NCBI RefSeq assembly: GCF_004348685.1
Contig: NZ_SMKO01000026.1
Span: 1 to 64,000, forward strand
Length of the DNA stretch: 64,000 nt
Source of the DNA: Nonomuraea deserti
GTDB taxonomy: Bacteria > Actinomycetota > Actinomycetes > Streptosporangiales > Streptosporangiaceae
Reading direction: 5' to 3'
Shown here piece after piece: positions 43,151-50,710 of this stretch; position 1 is the stretch's first letter, and every line of letters starts with the position of its first letter. Under the pieces are notes generated by a model. It was not told the origin of the DNA, did not search any database, and worked only from the letters and a program-made list of their open reading frames with translations. The position numbers were made by a program, and so were the translations under genes.

Positions 43151-43525
43151 CTAGATCAGCGGCGGGCTGCGCGATCCGGCGGTGCGGTGCGCGAGTTGCT
43201 GGGGATCGCGGATCCCGCCCGGGTCGAGCCCCGGCGCGGGCAGCATCGCGAGCCGGCCGGCCTCGTGGCGGCGTTCACCGCGCAGGGGCGGCCACAACGA
43301 CAGCACCTGGCGCTCGCCGGTCGCCGCCTGCGGCGGCATGCTCGACAGCTGCGCGTCCCACGCCTCCGGCGTCCACGTCTGGGTGGAGCCGAGGCCGGGC
43401 TGGTACGCACGGCCGCCGCCGTGCCAGTTGTAGGTGGATCCGACCAGCAACAGGGAAAGCAGGACCAGACCCATCACGCTGGTGAACGCGATGGGCCCTC
43501 GTGGTGTTCTCCACGGTCCCGTCAT
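43151..43525 (-). CDS. Small membrane-anchored protein of unknown function
   Basis: This 124-residue protein has one membrane span near the N-terminus (TSVMGLVLLSLLLVGSTY) and an exported Pro/Arg-rich tail containing WTPEAWDAQLSSMPPQAA. The ATG at 43525 is chosen over upstream ATGs at 43537 and 43561, because the codons before it (ttt, gct, ctt) are unlike the local coding style. No family was recognised. Confidence 0.6.
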   Translation of the reverse strand: MTGPWRTPRGPIAFTSVMGLVLLSLLLVGSTYNWHGGGRAYQPGLGSTQTWTPEAWDAQLSSMPPQAATGERQVLSLWPPLRGERRHEAGRLAMLPAPGLDPGGIRDPQQLAHRTAGSRSPPLI

Positions 43526-43761
43526 AAGGCCGACCATAGCCCAGACGGTGGGAAAAGGCATGCGTGCCGGTTCGGCGAAACCGGCGGCAGCCCCGAGCTG
43601 CCGGGGCCGGGCGCGTCCGGCCCCTGGGTCAGCCCCACGGGGACGGGTAGAATCGGGCATTGAGGTATGAATTCCGCAGATCGCGGCATGGCCGCGGCGG
43701 CTGGAGGTGATGCCCTCTCTCCGAGAAGAACGTCACTCCACTGCGCGAGGGAAGGAACGTC

Positions 43762-44985
43762 ATGCCTGGCAACAAAGCCGTCGTCTACGAAGGTCCAGGC
43801 AAGGTCGAGGTACACGAGACCGACTACCCCGAGTTCGAGCTCAAGGACGGTCCTGGGGTGAATTCGGCCAACGTGGGGCGCAAACTGCCACACGCCGCGA
43901 TCCTCAAAACCGTAGCGACCAACATCTGCGGCAGCGACCAGCACATGGTCCGCGGCCGCACCACGGCGCCGCCGGGGCTCGTGCTGGGCCACGAGATCAC
44001 CGGCGAGGTCGTCGAGACCGGGCCGGACGTCGAGTACATCAAGACCGGCGACCTCGTGTCCGTGCCGTTCAACATCTCCTGCGGTCGCTGCCGCAACTGC
44101 AAGGAGCGCAAGACAGGCGTATGCGAGAACGTCAACCCCGACCGTCCCGGGTCGGCGTACGGCTACGTCGACATGGGCGGCTGGGTCGGAGGACAGGCGG
44201 AGTACGCGCTGGTTCCCTACGCGGACTGGAACCTGCTCAAGTTCCCGGACAAGGACCGGGCCATGGCCAAGATCCTCGACCTGGCCATGCTCGCGGACAT
44301 CTTCCCGACCGGCTTCCACGGTTGCGTGAGCGCCGGCGTGGGCCCGGGATCGACCGTCTACATCGCCGGCGCGGGGCCGGTGGGGCTGGCCGCCGCCGCG
44401 TCCGCGTTTCTGCTCGGAGCCGCCGTGGTGATGGTCGGCGACCTGAACAAGGAGCGCCTGGACCAGGCGCGCAGCTTCGGCTGCGAGACCATCGACGTGT
44501 CCGCCGGCGAGCCCAAGGACCAGATCGAGCAGATCCTCGGCATGCCGGAGGTCGACTGCGCCGTCGACGCCGTGGGCTTCGAGGCCCGTGGCCACGGGCG
44601 CGAGTCGGAGGAGGAGCATCCGGCCACGGTGCTCAACTCGCTCATGGACGTCACGCGGGCGGGCGGTGCGCTGGGCATCCCCGGCCTGTACGTGACCGGA
44701 GACCCGGGGGCGGCCGACGAGGCCGCCCAGCACGGATCGTTGTCGATCAAGATCGGTCTCGGCTGGGCCAAGTCGCACAGCTTCGTCACCGGCCAGTGCC
44801 CGGTCATGAGGTACAACCGGGAGCTGATGATGGCGATCCTGTACGACCGGGTGCAGATCGCGAAGGCGGTCAACGCCACGCCCATCTCGCTGGACCAGGC
44901 GCCGCAGGGTTACCACGAGTTCGACGAGGGGGCGGCCCGCAAGTACGTGCTCGACCCGCACAACATGTTGTCCACGGCGGCCTAG
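43762..44985 (+). CDS. fdhA: Glutathione-independent formaldehyde dehydrogenase / zinc alcohol dehydrogenase
   Basis: This 407-residue zinc-dependent MDR dehydrogenase has catalytic zinc ligands in NICGSDQHMV and VLGHEITGEV, the structural-zinc Cys cluster in NISCGRCRNCKERKTGVC, and the NAD-binding GAGPVGLAA. A long insert around TRAGGALGIPGLYVTGDPGA is typical of the formaldehyde dismutase/dehydrogenase group. It oxidises formaldehyde or another aldehyde with bound NAD. A hairpin follows the gene. Confidence 0.92.
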   Translation: MPGNKAVVYEGPGKVEVHETDYPEFELKDGPGVNSANVGRKLPHAAILKTVATNICGSDQHMVRGRTTAPPGLVLGHEITGEVVETGPDVEYIKTGDLVSVPFNISCGRCRNCKERKTGVCENVNPDRPGSAYGYVDMGGWVGGQAEYALVPYADWNLLKFPDKDRAMAKILDLAMLADIFPTGFHGCVSAGVGPGSTVYIAGAGPVGLAAAASAFLLGAAVVMVGDLNKERLDQARSFGCETIDVSAGEPKDQIEQILGMPEVDCAVDAVGFEARGHGRESEEEHPATVLNSLMDVTRAGGALGIPGLYVTGDPGAADEAAQHGSLSIKIGLGWAKSHSFVTGQCPVMRYNRELMMAILYDRVQIAKAVNATPISLDQAPQGYHEFDEGAARKYVLDPHNMLSTAA

Positions 44986-44998
44986 CGCCACCGGGGGT

Positions 44999-45026
44999 CG
45001 CGAGCGGAGCGTCCGATCCGCTCGCG
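44999..45026 (+). terminator. Hairpin after the formaldehyde dehydrogenase gene
   Basis: CGCGAGCGGA (44999-45008) pairs exactly with TCCGCTCGCG (45017-45026) across an eight-base loop, 14 bases past the stop, followed by GCCCTTT. Confidence 0.8.
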
Positions 45027-45043
45027 GCCCTTTCGCGTTAGGG

Positions 45044-45116
45044 GTCATCGGCGTCATCGGCGTTATCGGCGTTATCCGCGTTGTCAAGTGTTATCGGCTT
45101 TTCTGGCGTTATCGTC
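45044..45116. repeat. Degenerate tandem nine-base repeat
   Basis: Eight units of nine bases (consensus GTTATCGGC) with one extra base at 45089: two GTCATCGGC, then GTTATCGGC, GTTATCCGC, GTTGTCAAG, GTTATCGGC, TTTTCTGGC and GTTATCGTC. They lie just after the hairpin of the preceding gene, in a spacer visibly richer in A and T than its surroundings. The unit length is a multiple of three but no long frame uses it. Confidence 0.85.
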
Positions 45117-45126
45117 GTGCCACACT

Positions 45127-45149
45127 AATAGCGGCGAATGTCCGCTATT
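45127..45149. promoter_or_regulatory. Perfect dyad in the AT-richer spacer
   Basis: AATAGCGG (45127-45134) and CCGCTATT (45142-45149) are exact reverse complements across seven bases. The dyad lies about 220 bases before the secreted-protein gene at 45373, directly after the nine-base repeats. It could be an operator or an RNA hairpin. Confidence 0.55.
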
Positions 45150-45372
45150 TCATGTCATGTCGACTTGTCTTAAGCGGTGACGCATGGAGTTCCCGTATCG
45201 AGCTGATGAGTTGATATTGGCTTTTTTTCACTGGTTCTTTCCCGGTGCTGGGACTTCGGCCCCGGCGTGGCGTTGTGGCGCAGCTCGCGGCAACTGTAAG
45301 CATCGTACCGATCTCGTTGGCTCGCCCGGCCGACAGTCGCGGCCACGGGTCGCATTCCGAAAGGAACGGTAC

Positions 45373-46074
45373 ATGTTCACCCTTATTCCCCGAACGGCGA
45401 AAACAGCCATGTCCGCCCGATCCAAAATGGGACATTCGCTGCGGAGTATGACGAAGTCAACCGTGCACGGCACCTTGACCCTGGCCCTGGTCGTCACCAT
45501 GGCCCCGGCGGCGCTCGCGAAGGACGACGACGACCGCCACCGCAAGTTCCGTCACCGCGACCACCACGGTCGTTGCAGCCCGCACACGTTCTTCAGGGTC
45601 AAGCGCCTCTCGCCGCGCAACTTCTTCGTGCCCCGCACCCGCTTCATCGACGGCCCCGGCGGCTCGATGACGGTGTCCGTCACGCGCGAGCACGAGGTGC
45701 TCGCCTTCCTCGAGACCGAGCGGGAGAGGACGCTCCAGCTCACCTCCACACGTACCCCCGAGGACACCTCGCACTTCAATGTCACCGAGGTGGTCAGAGC
45801 CCTGCGCAAGATGGGGCTGCCCCATCTTGAGGAGCGGCACATGGTCTTCACCGGGCACGAATACACCCGGGAGATCTCCAAGGGCAAGTACGGCAACATG
45901 TGGTACCGCGTCTTCGGCTACCGCGTCGGCTGGTCGGCCTGGCGGGTGCTCGGCACGTGCCGCCACGTCGAGGTCGGCACCGGGATCGCGAACGTCCCCT
46001 CCAGGGTGGAGGGCTGGCGTTACTGGGAGACCAAGCATCCGAAGTTCAAGAACCGCCTGCTGTCCTGGAAGTGA
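45373..46074 (+). CDS. Secreted basic protein rich in His, Arg and aromatic residues
   Basis: This 233-residue protein starts at the ATG at 45373, with AAAGGAAC before it. The longer frame from 45184 is rejected because its codons are AT-rich and unlike coding DNA. The signal is long, with hydrophobic core GTLTLALVVTMAPAALA near residues 33-49, followed by a His/Asp/Arg cluster (DDDDRHRKFRHRDHHGR) that could bind metal. The mature part contains LQLTSTRTPEDTSHFNVTEV and GYRVGWSAWRVLGTCRHVEV. No family was recognised. Confidence 0.7.
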   Translation: MFTLIPRTAKTAMSARSKMGHSLRSMTKSTVHGTLTLALVVTMAPAALAKDDDDRHRKFRHRDHHGRCSPHTFFRVKRLSPRNFFVPRTRFIDGPGGSMTVSVTREHEVLAFLETERERTLQLTSTRTPEDTSHFNVTEVVRALRKMGLPHLEERHMVFTGHEYTREISKGKYGNMWYRVFGYRVGWSAWRVLGTCRHVEVGTGIANVPSRVEGWRYWETKHPKFKNRLLSWK

Positions 46075-46171
46075 CGAGGCCGAGCCCGTGACCCCCGAAC
46101 GTGGCACCGGGACCTCGGCACGGTGGGCCGAGGACTCGATGCCAGGTTTCGCGGAGGTGGCGGGCTGCCTC

Positions 46172-46215
46172 GCCGCCCTTGAGCCGCCCTTGAGCCGCCC
46201 TTGAGCCGCCCTTGA
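46172..46215. repeat. Four tandem 11-base repeats in the GH32 downstream spacer
   Basis: GCCGCCCTTGA is repeated exactly four times (46172, 46183, 46194, 46205), followed by a partial GCCGTGA. It ends 17 bases before the GH32 stop codon's position on the other strand, within the converging spacer. Confidence 0.9.
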
Positions 46216-46232
46216 GCCGTGAGCTGCCGTGG

Positions 46233-48179
46233 TCAGCTCACCCGGATGTTCTGGAACTGGGCCGTGCCGTCGAAGACGTTGAGCCCGAAGTGGCCGCTCG
46301 CGTACTGGTCGTCCTTCGCGTCGATGACGGGCTCGGCGCGATCGTCCAGGTAGACCTTGATGCTCTGCCCCTGGGTCACGACCTTCAGGTGGTAGGTCTG
46401 ACCCGCCTCGATGGGAGCCTTGTACGTGGCGATGTCGCGTCCGGGCCGCCACAGCTTCACCACGCCCGCCTTGCTGTCGACGTTGGCCGTGTAGTGCCGC
46501 CCGGCCCGCGCGTCCGCCCGGAACGTGAGCGCCGCCGCGGTGCCGTCGACCAGCCGCACGTCACCTTCGTAGGTGAAGTCCGACCCCGTGTGGTCGCTGA
46601 GGTAGAACGCGTCGCCGCCGGCCGAGCCCTGCTTGCCGGCCGCCACGTCGGTCCACGAGCCGCTGACGACCCGCCACTGGCCGGGCAGGTTGTGCTCCAG
46701 CGTCGGCTCGCCCATGCCCCACGCGGGGGCGAGCTCGTGGATGCGGAGCGAGACGAGTTTGACGCCGCCGCCCTCGACGTGCAGGGCCACGCCCCTGCTG
46801 TCGGCGCGCGGATCGAAGGCGACGTTCCTGGTGATCGAGGCCAGGCCGTCGTTGCCGAACACCTCCAGCTGCCCACGGTCCACCAGCAGCCGCACCGTGA
46901 CCCGGCCGCGGGAGGGTTCGAGGGGAGCGCCCATGAGCGTGCGGGCCGCCGTGTCGTAGAGGACCTCGCTCCCGGCGTCGCCGCCCGGCCGTACGTCCAG
47001 CTTGAACCCGAACTTCCTGGCGGTGGCGCCTCTCACGTCGAACTCGGCCTCCACCTCGTATGTGTCGAGGGACTGATCCCGCAACAGCTTCGCGGCCGTC
47101 GCCGGGGTGAGCCCGCGGCCGCGCCACGAGGAGGTCCGGTAACGCAGCTTCTCCAGCTCCTTGATGGGCTGCCGGGTGACGCGGACGCCGTCGCCGGTCG
47201 TGCGCAGCCCGAGCACGGCGGGAAAGCTGGCGTTGCCCGTCCAGGTCGCGCCCTGGTTGCCGCCCATCCAGACCATCTGCACCACCCGGTCGTCGGGCAT
47301 GTCGTTGAAGACCTGTCCGGCGTAGAAGGAGCCGCCGGCGTGGTTGGTGCCGTGGTCCATGCGCTGCGGCTCGTCCCAGTCGGTGGTGAAGGTCGTGCCG
47401 TCGAAGTCGCCGACGACGTACTCGCCGCTCGCGTCGGTGAGCACCCACTTCGTCCGGCGCTTGTCGCCGTCCACGGGGAGGGCGAAGAAGTCCGGGCACT
47501 CGAACAGCCAGTCGGCCGCGTACCTGCTCTGGAGCGTCCAGTCGAGCAGGTTGGGTGAGGAGTAGATGTTGACGCCGTTGCCGCCCGCGTCGGACCAGAC
47601 CAGCATCACCCACCGCTTGGTGGCGGCGTGCCACAACACCTTGGGGTCGCGGCTGGTGCCGGGCATGGTCACGACCTTGCGCCCGTTGTCGTACGCCTTG
47701 AAGGTGCGGCCCGCGTCGGTGCTGTAGAAGACCGAGACGCCGTTGGTGCCGGAGAAGACGACGAGCGGGTCCTCGGCTCCGTCGCGCAGGCCGGAGGTGT
47801 TGGCCGCGTCGACGACCCCTGCCCCTGACCAGAGGTCGCCGGGGTGCACGCCGGGTTCGAGGGCGATCGGCTTCTGCGTCCAGTGGACCAGGTCGGTGCT
47901 GGTGGCGTGGCCCCAGTGCATGGTGTCCCAGCCGAGACCGTGCGGGTTGTGCTGGTAGAAGAAGTGGTAGGTGCCCTTGTAGTGGAGCAGCCCGTTCGGG
48001 TCGTTCATCCAGCCGCCCTGCGAGCTGAAGTGGAACTGGCCCCGGTACGGTTCGGTGTACGTGGTCGGCTGGTAGGGGAACTCGGGGTAGTCCGCGGCGT
48101 GGCCGGCGGACGGGGTCGCGGCGACGACCATGCCGGTGAGCGCGATGAGGGACGTTAAGCCGCGTGCGAGCCGTTTCAT
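46233..48179 (-). CDS. Secreted glycoside hydrolase family 32 (levanase/inulinase-like) with C-terminal beta-sandwich
   Basis: This is a 648-residue exported enzyme with a Sec signal of about 28 residues from the ATG at 48179. The three GH32 residues are visible: nucleophile Asp in WMNDPNG (Asp60), the transition-state stabiliser in SRDPKVLW, and the acid/base Glu in FECPDFF. The propeller is followed by the GH32 beta-sandwich (about 330-500). A further jelly-roll-like module at about 500-648 (LPGQWRVVSGSWTDVA, HFGLNVFDGTAQFQNIRV) resembles 3-keto-disaccharide-hydrolase/DUF1080 domains. It releases fructose or fructo-oligosaccharides from levan, inulin or sucrose. Two palindromes lie upstream. 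Confidence 0.93.
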   Translation of the reverse strand: MKRLARGLTSLIALTGMVVAATPSAGHAADYPEFPYQPTTYTEPYRGQFHFSSQGGWMNDPNGLLHYKGTYHFFYQHNPHGLGWDTMHWGHATSTDLVHWTQKPIALEPGVHPGDLWSGAGVVDAANTSGLRDGAEDPLVVFSGTNGVSVFYSTDAGRTFKAYDNGRKVVTMPGTSRDPKVLWHAATKRWVMLVWSDAGGNGVNIYSSPNLLDWTLQSRYAADWLFECPDFFALPVDGDKRRTKWVLTDASGEYVVGDFDGTTFTTDWDEPQRMDHGTNHAGGSFYAGQVFNDMPDDRVVQMVWMGGNQGATWTGNASFPAVLGLRTTGDGVRVTRQPIKELEKLRYRTSSWRGRGLTPATAAKLLRDQSLDTYEVEAEFDVRGATARKFGFKLDVRPGGDAGSEVLYDTAARTLMGAPLEPSRGRVTVRLLVDRGQLEVFGNDGLASITRNVAFDPRADSRGVALHVEGGGVKLVSLRIHELAPAWGMGEPTLEHNLPGQWRVVSGSWTDVAAGKQGSAGGDAFYLSDHTGSDFTYEGDVRLVDGTAAALTFRADARAGRHYTANVDSKAGVVKLWRPGRDIATYKAPIEAGQTYHLKVVTQGQSIKVYLDDRAEPVIDAKDDQYASGHFGLNVFDGTAQFQNIRVS

Positions 48180-48213
48180 GACATCAGGGGCCTTCCATCT
48201 CGGGGAGTGCAAG

Positions 48214-48243
48214 TGTCAACGTTGACATATGTCAACGTTGACA
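48214..48243. promoter_or_regulatory. Two perfect 14-bp palindromes before the GH32 gene
   Basis: TGTCAACGTTGACA occurs at 48214-48227 and again at 48230-48243, centres 16 bases apart. The CG-centred dyad is typical of LacI-family operators. They lie 35-64 bases upstream of the GH32 start. No LacI gene is adjacent. Confidence 0.85.
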
Positions 48244-48359
48244 TCGGCTTGCAGAGCATCATCGGCCCTGCTTCCCGAAACGTCAATGCCTCTCGCGCGT
48301 AACAGGTTCGGCGCGCCGCCCCCGCCGGAAAATGGGAGGAAGGCTCGCGAAGCGGCCGG

Positions 48360-48365
48360 TACACT
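48360..48365 (+). promoter_or_regulatory. -10 box for a leaderless leader-peptide transcript
   Basis: TACACT ends seven bases before the ATG at 48372, so the message would begin at the first base of the leader peptide. A clear -35 element was not identified. Confidence 0.6.
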
Positions 48366-48371
48366 GGCCGC

Positions 48372-48395
48372 ATGTCTACGCCCCGGATCTCTTAG
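48372..48395 (+). CDS. Seven-residue leader peptide MSTPRIS upstream of ABC-F
   Basis: ATG at 48372 through TAG at 48393-48395 encodes MSTPRIS, too short for ORF calling. It begins exactly at the predicted transcription start and precedes an ABC-F gene by 59 bases. Short leaders before antibiotic-resistance ABC-F and rRNA methyltransferase genes control them by ribosome stalling. The role here is inferred from position and from RNA pairing. Confidence 0.6.
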   Translation: MSTPRIS

Positions 48396-48443
48396 CCAGG
48401 ACACCCGCTTCCGCGTCACCCGTGTGTCCTTGAGCTTATCCGG
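48383..48443 (+). promoter_or_regulatory. Attenuator-like RNA structure sequestering the ABC-F ribosome binding site
   Basis: CCGGAT (48383-48388), inside codons 4-6 of the leader, can pair with ATCCGG (48438-48443), which overlaps the GGAG ribosome binding site (48442-48445) of the ABC-F gene. An inner hairpin, AGGACAC (48398-48404) with GTGTCCT (48424-48430), lies between. A ribosome stalled on the leader would break the outer pairing and free the site. Confidence 0.55.
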
Positions 48444-48454
48444 AGCGTCATCCC

Positions 48455-50044
48455 ATGATTACCTTCCGCGGTGTCGACGTGCGCGTCGGCGCCCGCCTCC
48501 TGCTGTCGGGCGTCACCGCCCACGTCGCCCTTGGCGACCGCGTCGGCCTGGTCGGCCGCAACGGCGCCGGCAAGACCACCCTCATGAAGATCCTCGCCGG
48601 CCAGGCGCAGCCCGCGGCCGGCACCGTCACCCGCTCGGGACCGGTCGTCCACCTCCCTCAGGACCCTGCCGCCGCCGACCCGGAAGCCTCCGTCATCGGC
48701 CGCATCCTCTCGGTCCGCGGGCTCGACCGGGCCGTACACGCTCTGCGTGCCGCCGGGAGCGCCCTCGCCGAGGCGGCGGACGAACGGGCGATGGCCCGCT
48801 ACGCCCGTGCGGAGGCCGAGTTCCAGGCCCGCGGCGGCTACGCGGCCGAGGCCGAGGCCGCCAGGGTCGCCGCCGGGCTCGGCTTGCCCGACCGGGCCCT
48901 CGCCCAGCCGGTCGGCGCCCTGTCCGGCGGGCAGCGCCGCCGGGTCGAGCTGGCCCGCGTGCTCTTCGCCGAGCAGGGCGTCCTGCTGCTCGACGAGCCG
49001 ACCAACCACCTGGACGGCGACTCCATCGCCTGGCTGCGCTCCTTCCTGTCCGGCTACCCGGGCGGCCTGGTCATGATCAGCCATGACACCGGGCTGCTGG
49101 CCGACGTGGCCAACCGGGTCTGGCACGTGGACGCCGACCGGGCCGCGCTCGACGTGCACAACACCGGCTGGCACACCTACCTGGCCGACCGCGAGGCCGA
49201 CGACCGGCGCAGGGCGCGGCTGCGGGCCGCCGCCGAGCGCAAGGCCGCCGCGCTGCACGCCCAGGCCGGGCGCATGCGCGCCAGGTCGGCCACCGCCGTG
49301 CGGGCCAGGGACATGGCCCGCCGCGCCGACCGCATGCTTGCCAGGACGCAGCCCGTACGGCGGGACGAGAAGGTGGCGCGCATCCGGCTGCCCGAGCCCG
49401 CTCCCTGCGGCCGGATGCCGCTCGGCGCGATCAGCCTGACCAAGTCCTACGGCACGGTGCCGGTGTTGTCGGGGATCGACCTGGCCATCGACCGGGGAAG
49501 CAGGCTCGTGGTGCTGGGGTTCAACGGCGCCGGCAAGACCACGCTGCTGAAGCTGCTGGCCGGGCACGAACGTCCCTGCTCCGGCCGGGTCGTGCCCGGC
49601 CACGGGCTCCGGCTCGGCTACTTCGCCCAGGAGCACGACACCCTGAACCCGGCGCACACCGTCGGGCAGCACCTGGCCGGCGTCGCCCCGCACCTGACCG
49701 GCGGCGAGGCCAGGACGGTGCTCGGATCGTTCCTGTTCGGCGGCGACGACGTGGACAAACCGGTCCGAGTGTTGTCGGGCGGGGAGAAGACCAGGCTGGC
49801 GCTGGCCGGGCTGGTCAGCTCGCGGGCCAACGTGCTGCTGCTCGACGAGCCGACCAACAACCTCGACCCGGCGTCCAAGGCGGAGGTGCTGGCGGCGGTC
49901 GGGGCGTACCGGGGGGCGGTGGTGATGGTCACGCACGACCCCGAGGCCGTCGAGGCGCTGCGGCCCGACCGGGTGCTGCTCTTGCCCGACGGGGCCGAGG
50001 ACCTGTGGAACCCCGGGTACGCCGACCTGATCTCGCTCCGGTAG
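48455..50044 (+). CDS. ABC-F family ATPase
   Basis: This is a 529-residue soluble protein with two ABC domains and no membrane spans. Domain 1 has GRNGAGKTT, signature LSGGQRRRVEL and VLLLDEPTNHLD. Domain 2 has GFNGAGKTT, LSGGEKTRLAL and VLLLDEPTNNLD. The charged linker at about 235-310 (RRRARLRAAAERKAAALHAQ) is the P-site tRNA interaction motif region. ABC-F proteins act on ribosomes, either in translation control or in displacing antibiotics. The leader peptide upstream favours an antibiotic-protection role, but the linker sequence alone cannot settle it. Confidence 0.93.
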   Translation: MITFRGVDVRVGARLLLSGVTAHVALGDRVGLVGRNGAGKTTLMKILAGQAQPAAGTVTRSGPVVHLPQDPAAADPEASVIGRILSVRGLDRAVHALRAAGSALAEAADERAMARYARAEAEFQARGGYAAEAEAARVAAGLGLPDRALAQPVGALSGGQRRRVELARVLFAEQGVLLLDEPTNHLDGDSIAWLRSFLSGYPGGLVMISHDTGLLADVANRVWHVDADRAALDVHNTGWHTYLADREADDRRRARLRAAAERKAAALHAQAGRMRARSATAVRARDMARRADRMLARTQPVRRDEKVARIRLPEPAPCGRMPLGAISLTKSYGTVPVLSGIDLAIDRGSRLVVLGFNGAGKTTLLKLLAGHERPCSGRVVPGHGLRLGYFAQEHDTLNPAHTVGQHLAGVAPHLTGGEARTVLGSFLFGGDDVDKPVRVLSGGEKTRLALAGLVSSRANVLLLDEPTNNLDPASKAEVLAAVGAYRGAVVMVTHDPEAVEALRPDRVLLLPDGAEDLWNPGYADLISLR

Positions 50045-50108
50045 GCCGCGGCCGTCCAGGCACGCCACGAAAAGACCAACCGCACGCCAACGGCCAGGGG
50101 CAGGGTGT

Positions 50109-50616
50109 GCCGATGCCGCCGCCGTACGGGCGTTGCGGCTGCTTCCGGCCCGGTGGGCGCCCGGCGTGGCCGCCGCCGTGACCGGCGTGGAGCTCGTCAC
50201 GGCCGGCCTGCTGCTCACCCCGTGGTATGCGGCCGGCCTGGCTCTCGCAGCGGCGGCGCTGGCCGTCTTCGCCGGGGTCGCCCTGGTGACGCGGCGGCGA
50301 GGGCTCGCGGTGCCCTGCGCCTGCTTCGGGCCGGGGCCGGGGAGCGGGCGCGGCGGTTCGGCACGGGACGCCGCGCCCGGCGGGCTGCCGCTCGGGAACC
50401 CGCACGCCGTCCGCAACACGGTTCTGGCGGCGGCGGCGCTGTCGGGGCCGTTCGGGGGCGCGGACGCGAGCGTCGGCCCGGTGGGCGGAGGGCTCGCCGG
50501 AGCGGCGGCCCTGATGCGCCGCGGTCGCGCTGCGGTTCTAGGACATCGCCGCGCTGTTCGGCCCGCCGCCGGCGCCCGTTCCCGCAACCGGCGATTCGAG
50601 ACGACACGGTTCGTGA
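50109..50616 (+). pseudogene. Truncated and frameshifted MauE/DoxX-like membrane gene
   Basis: The frame begins inside the protein (ADAAAVRALRLLPARWAPGV) with no start codon other than a doubtful TTG, so about 50 N-terminal residues are lost. The middle (VTGVELVTAGLLLTPWYAAG, VPCACFGPG, LGNPHAVRNTVLAAAALSG) is typical of MauE-like redox-associated membrane proteins. Near 50535-50541 the reading frame shifts: the natural C-terminus (DIAALFGPPPAPVPATGDS) is in another frame and stops at 50616. It heads a decayed cluster with a TlpA-like start and a peptide ABC transporter. Confidence 0.8.
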
Positions 50617-50637
50617 CGGAACCGCGGTAGGAGATCC

Positions 50638-50700
50638 ATGGAGTTCGTGGTCGCGGCCCTCGTCCTGGTGGGCTGCGTTTCCCTGCTCGACCTGGTGCGG
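50638..50700 (+). pseudogene. Start of a TlpA/MauD-like membrane thioredoxin gene, truncated
   Basis: GGAGATCC is followed by ATG at 50638, and the first 20 residues (MEFVVAALVLVGCVSLLDLV) form a signal-anchor of the type that begins MauD/TlpA-like proteins encoded beside MauE. Coding resemblance ends at about 50700, where the sequence changes to ABC transporter code. The rest of the redox gene is deleted. Confidence 0.65.
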
Positions 50701-50710
50701 TCACCCTGCC

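Noticed and set aside
45184-45372. N-terminal extension of the secreted protein at 45373
   Set aside because: Codons are AT-rich and the true signal peptide with AAAGGAAC before it starts at 45373.
46172-46215. Short repeat as a CRISPR or iteron origin
   Set aside because: An 11-base GC-rich unit with no spacers, no replication gene and no AT-rich stretch nearby.
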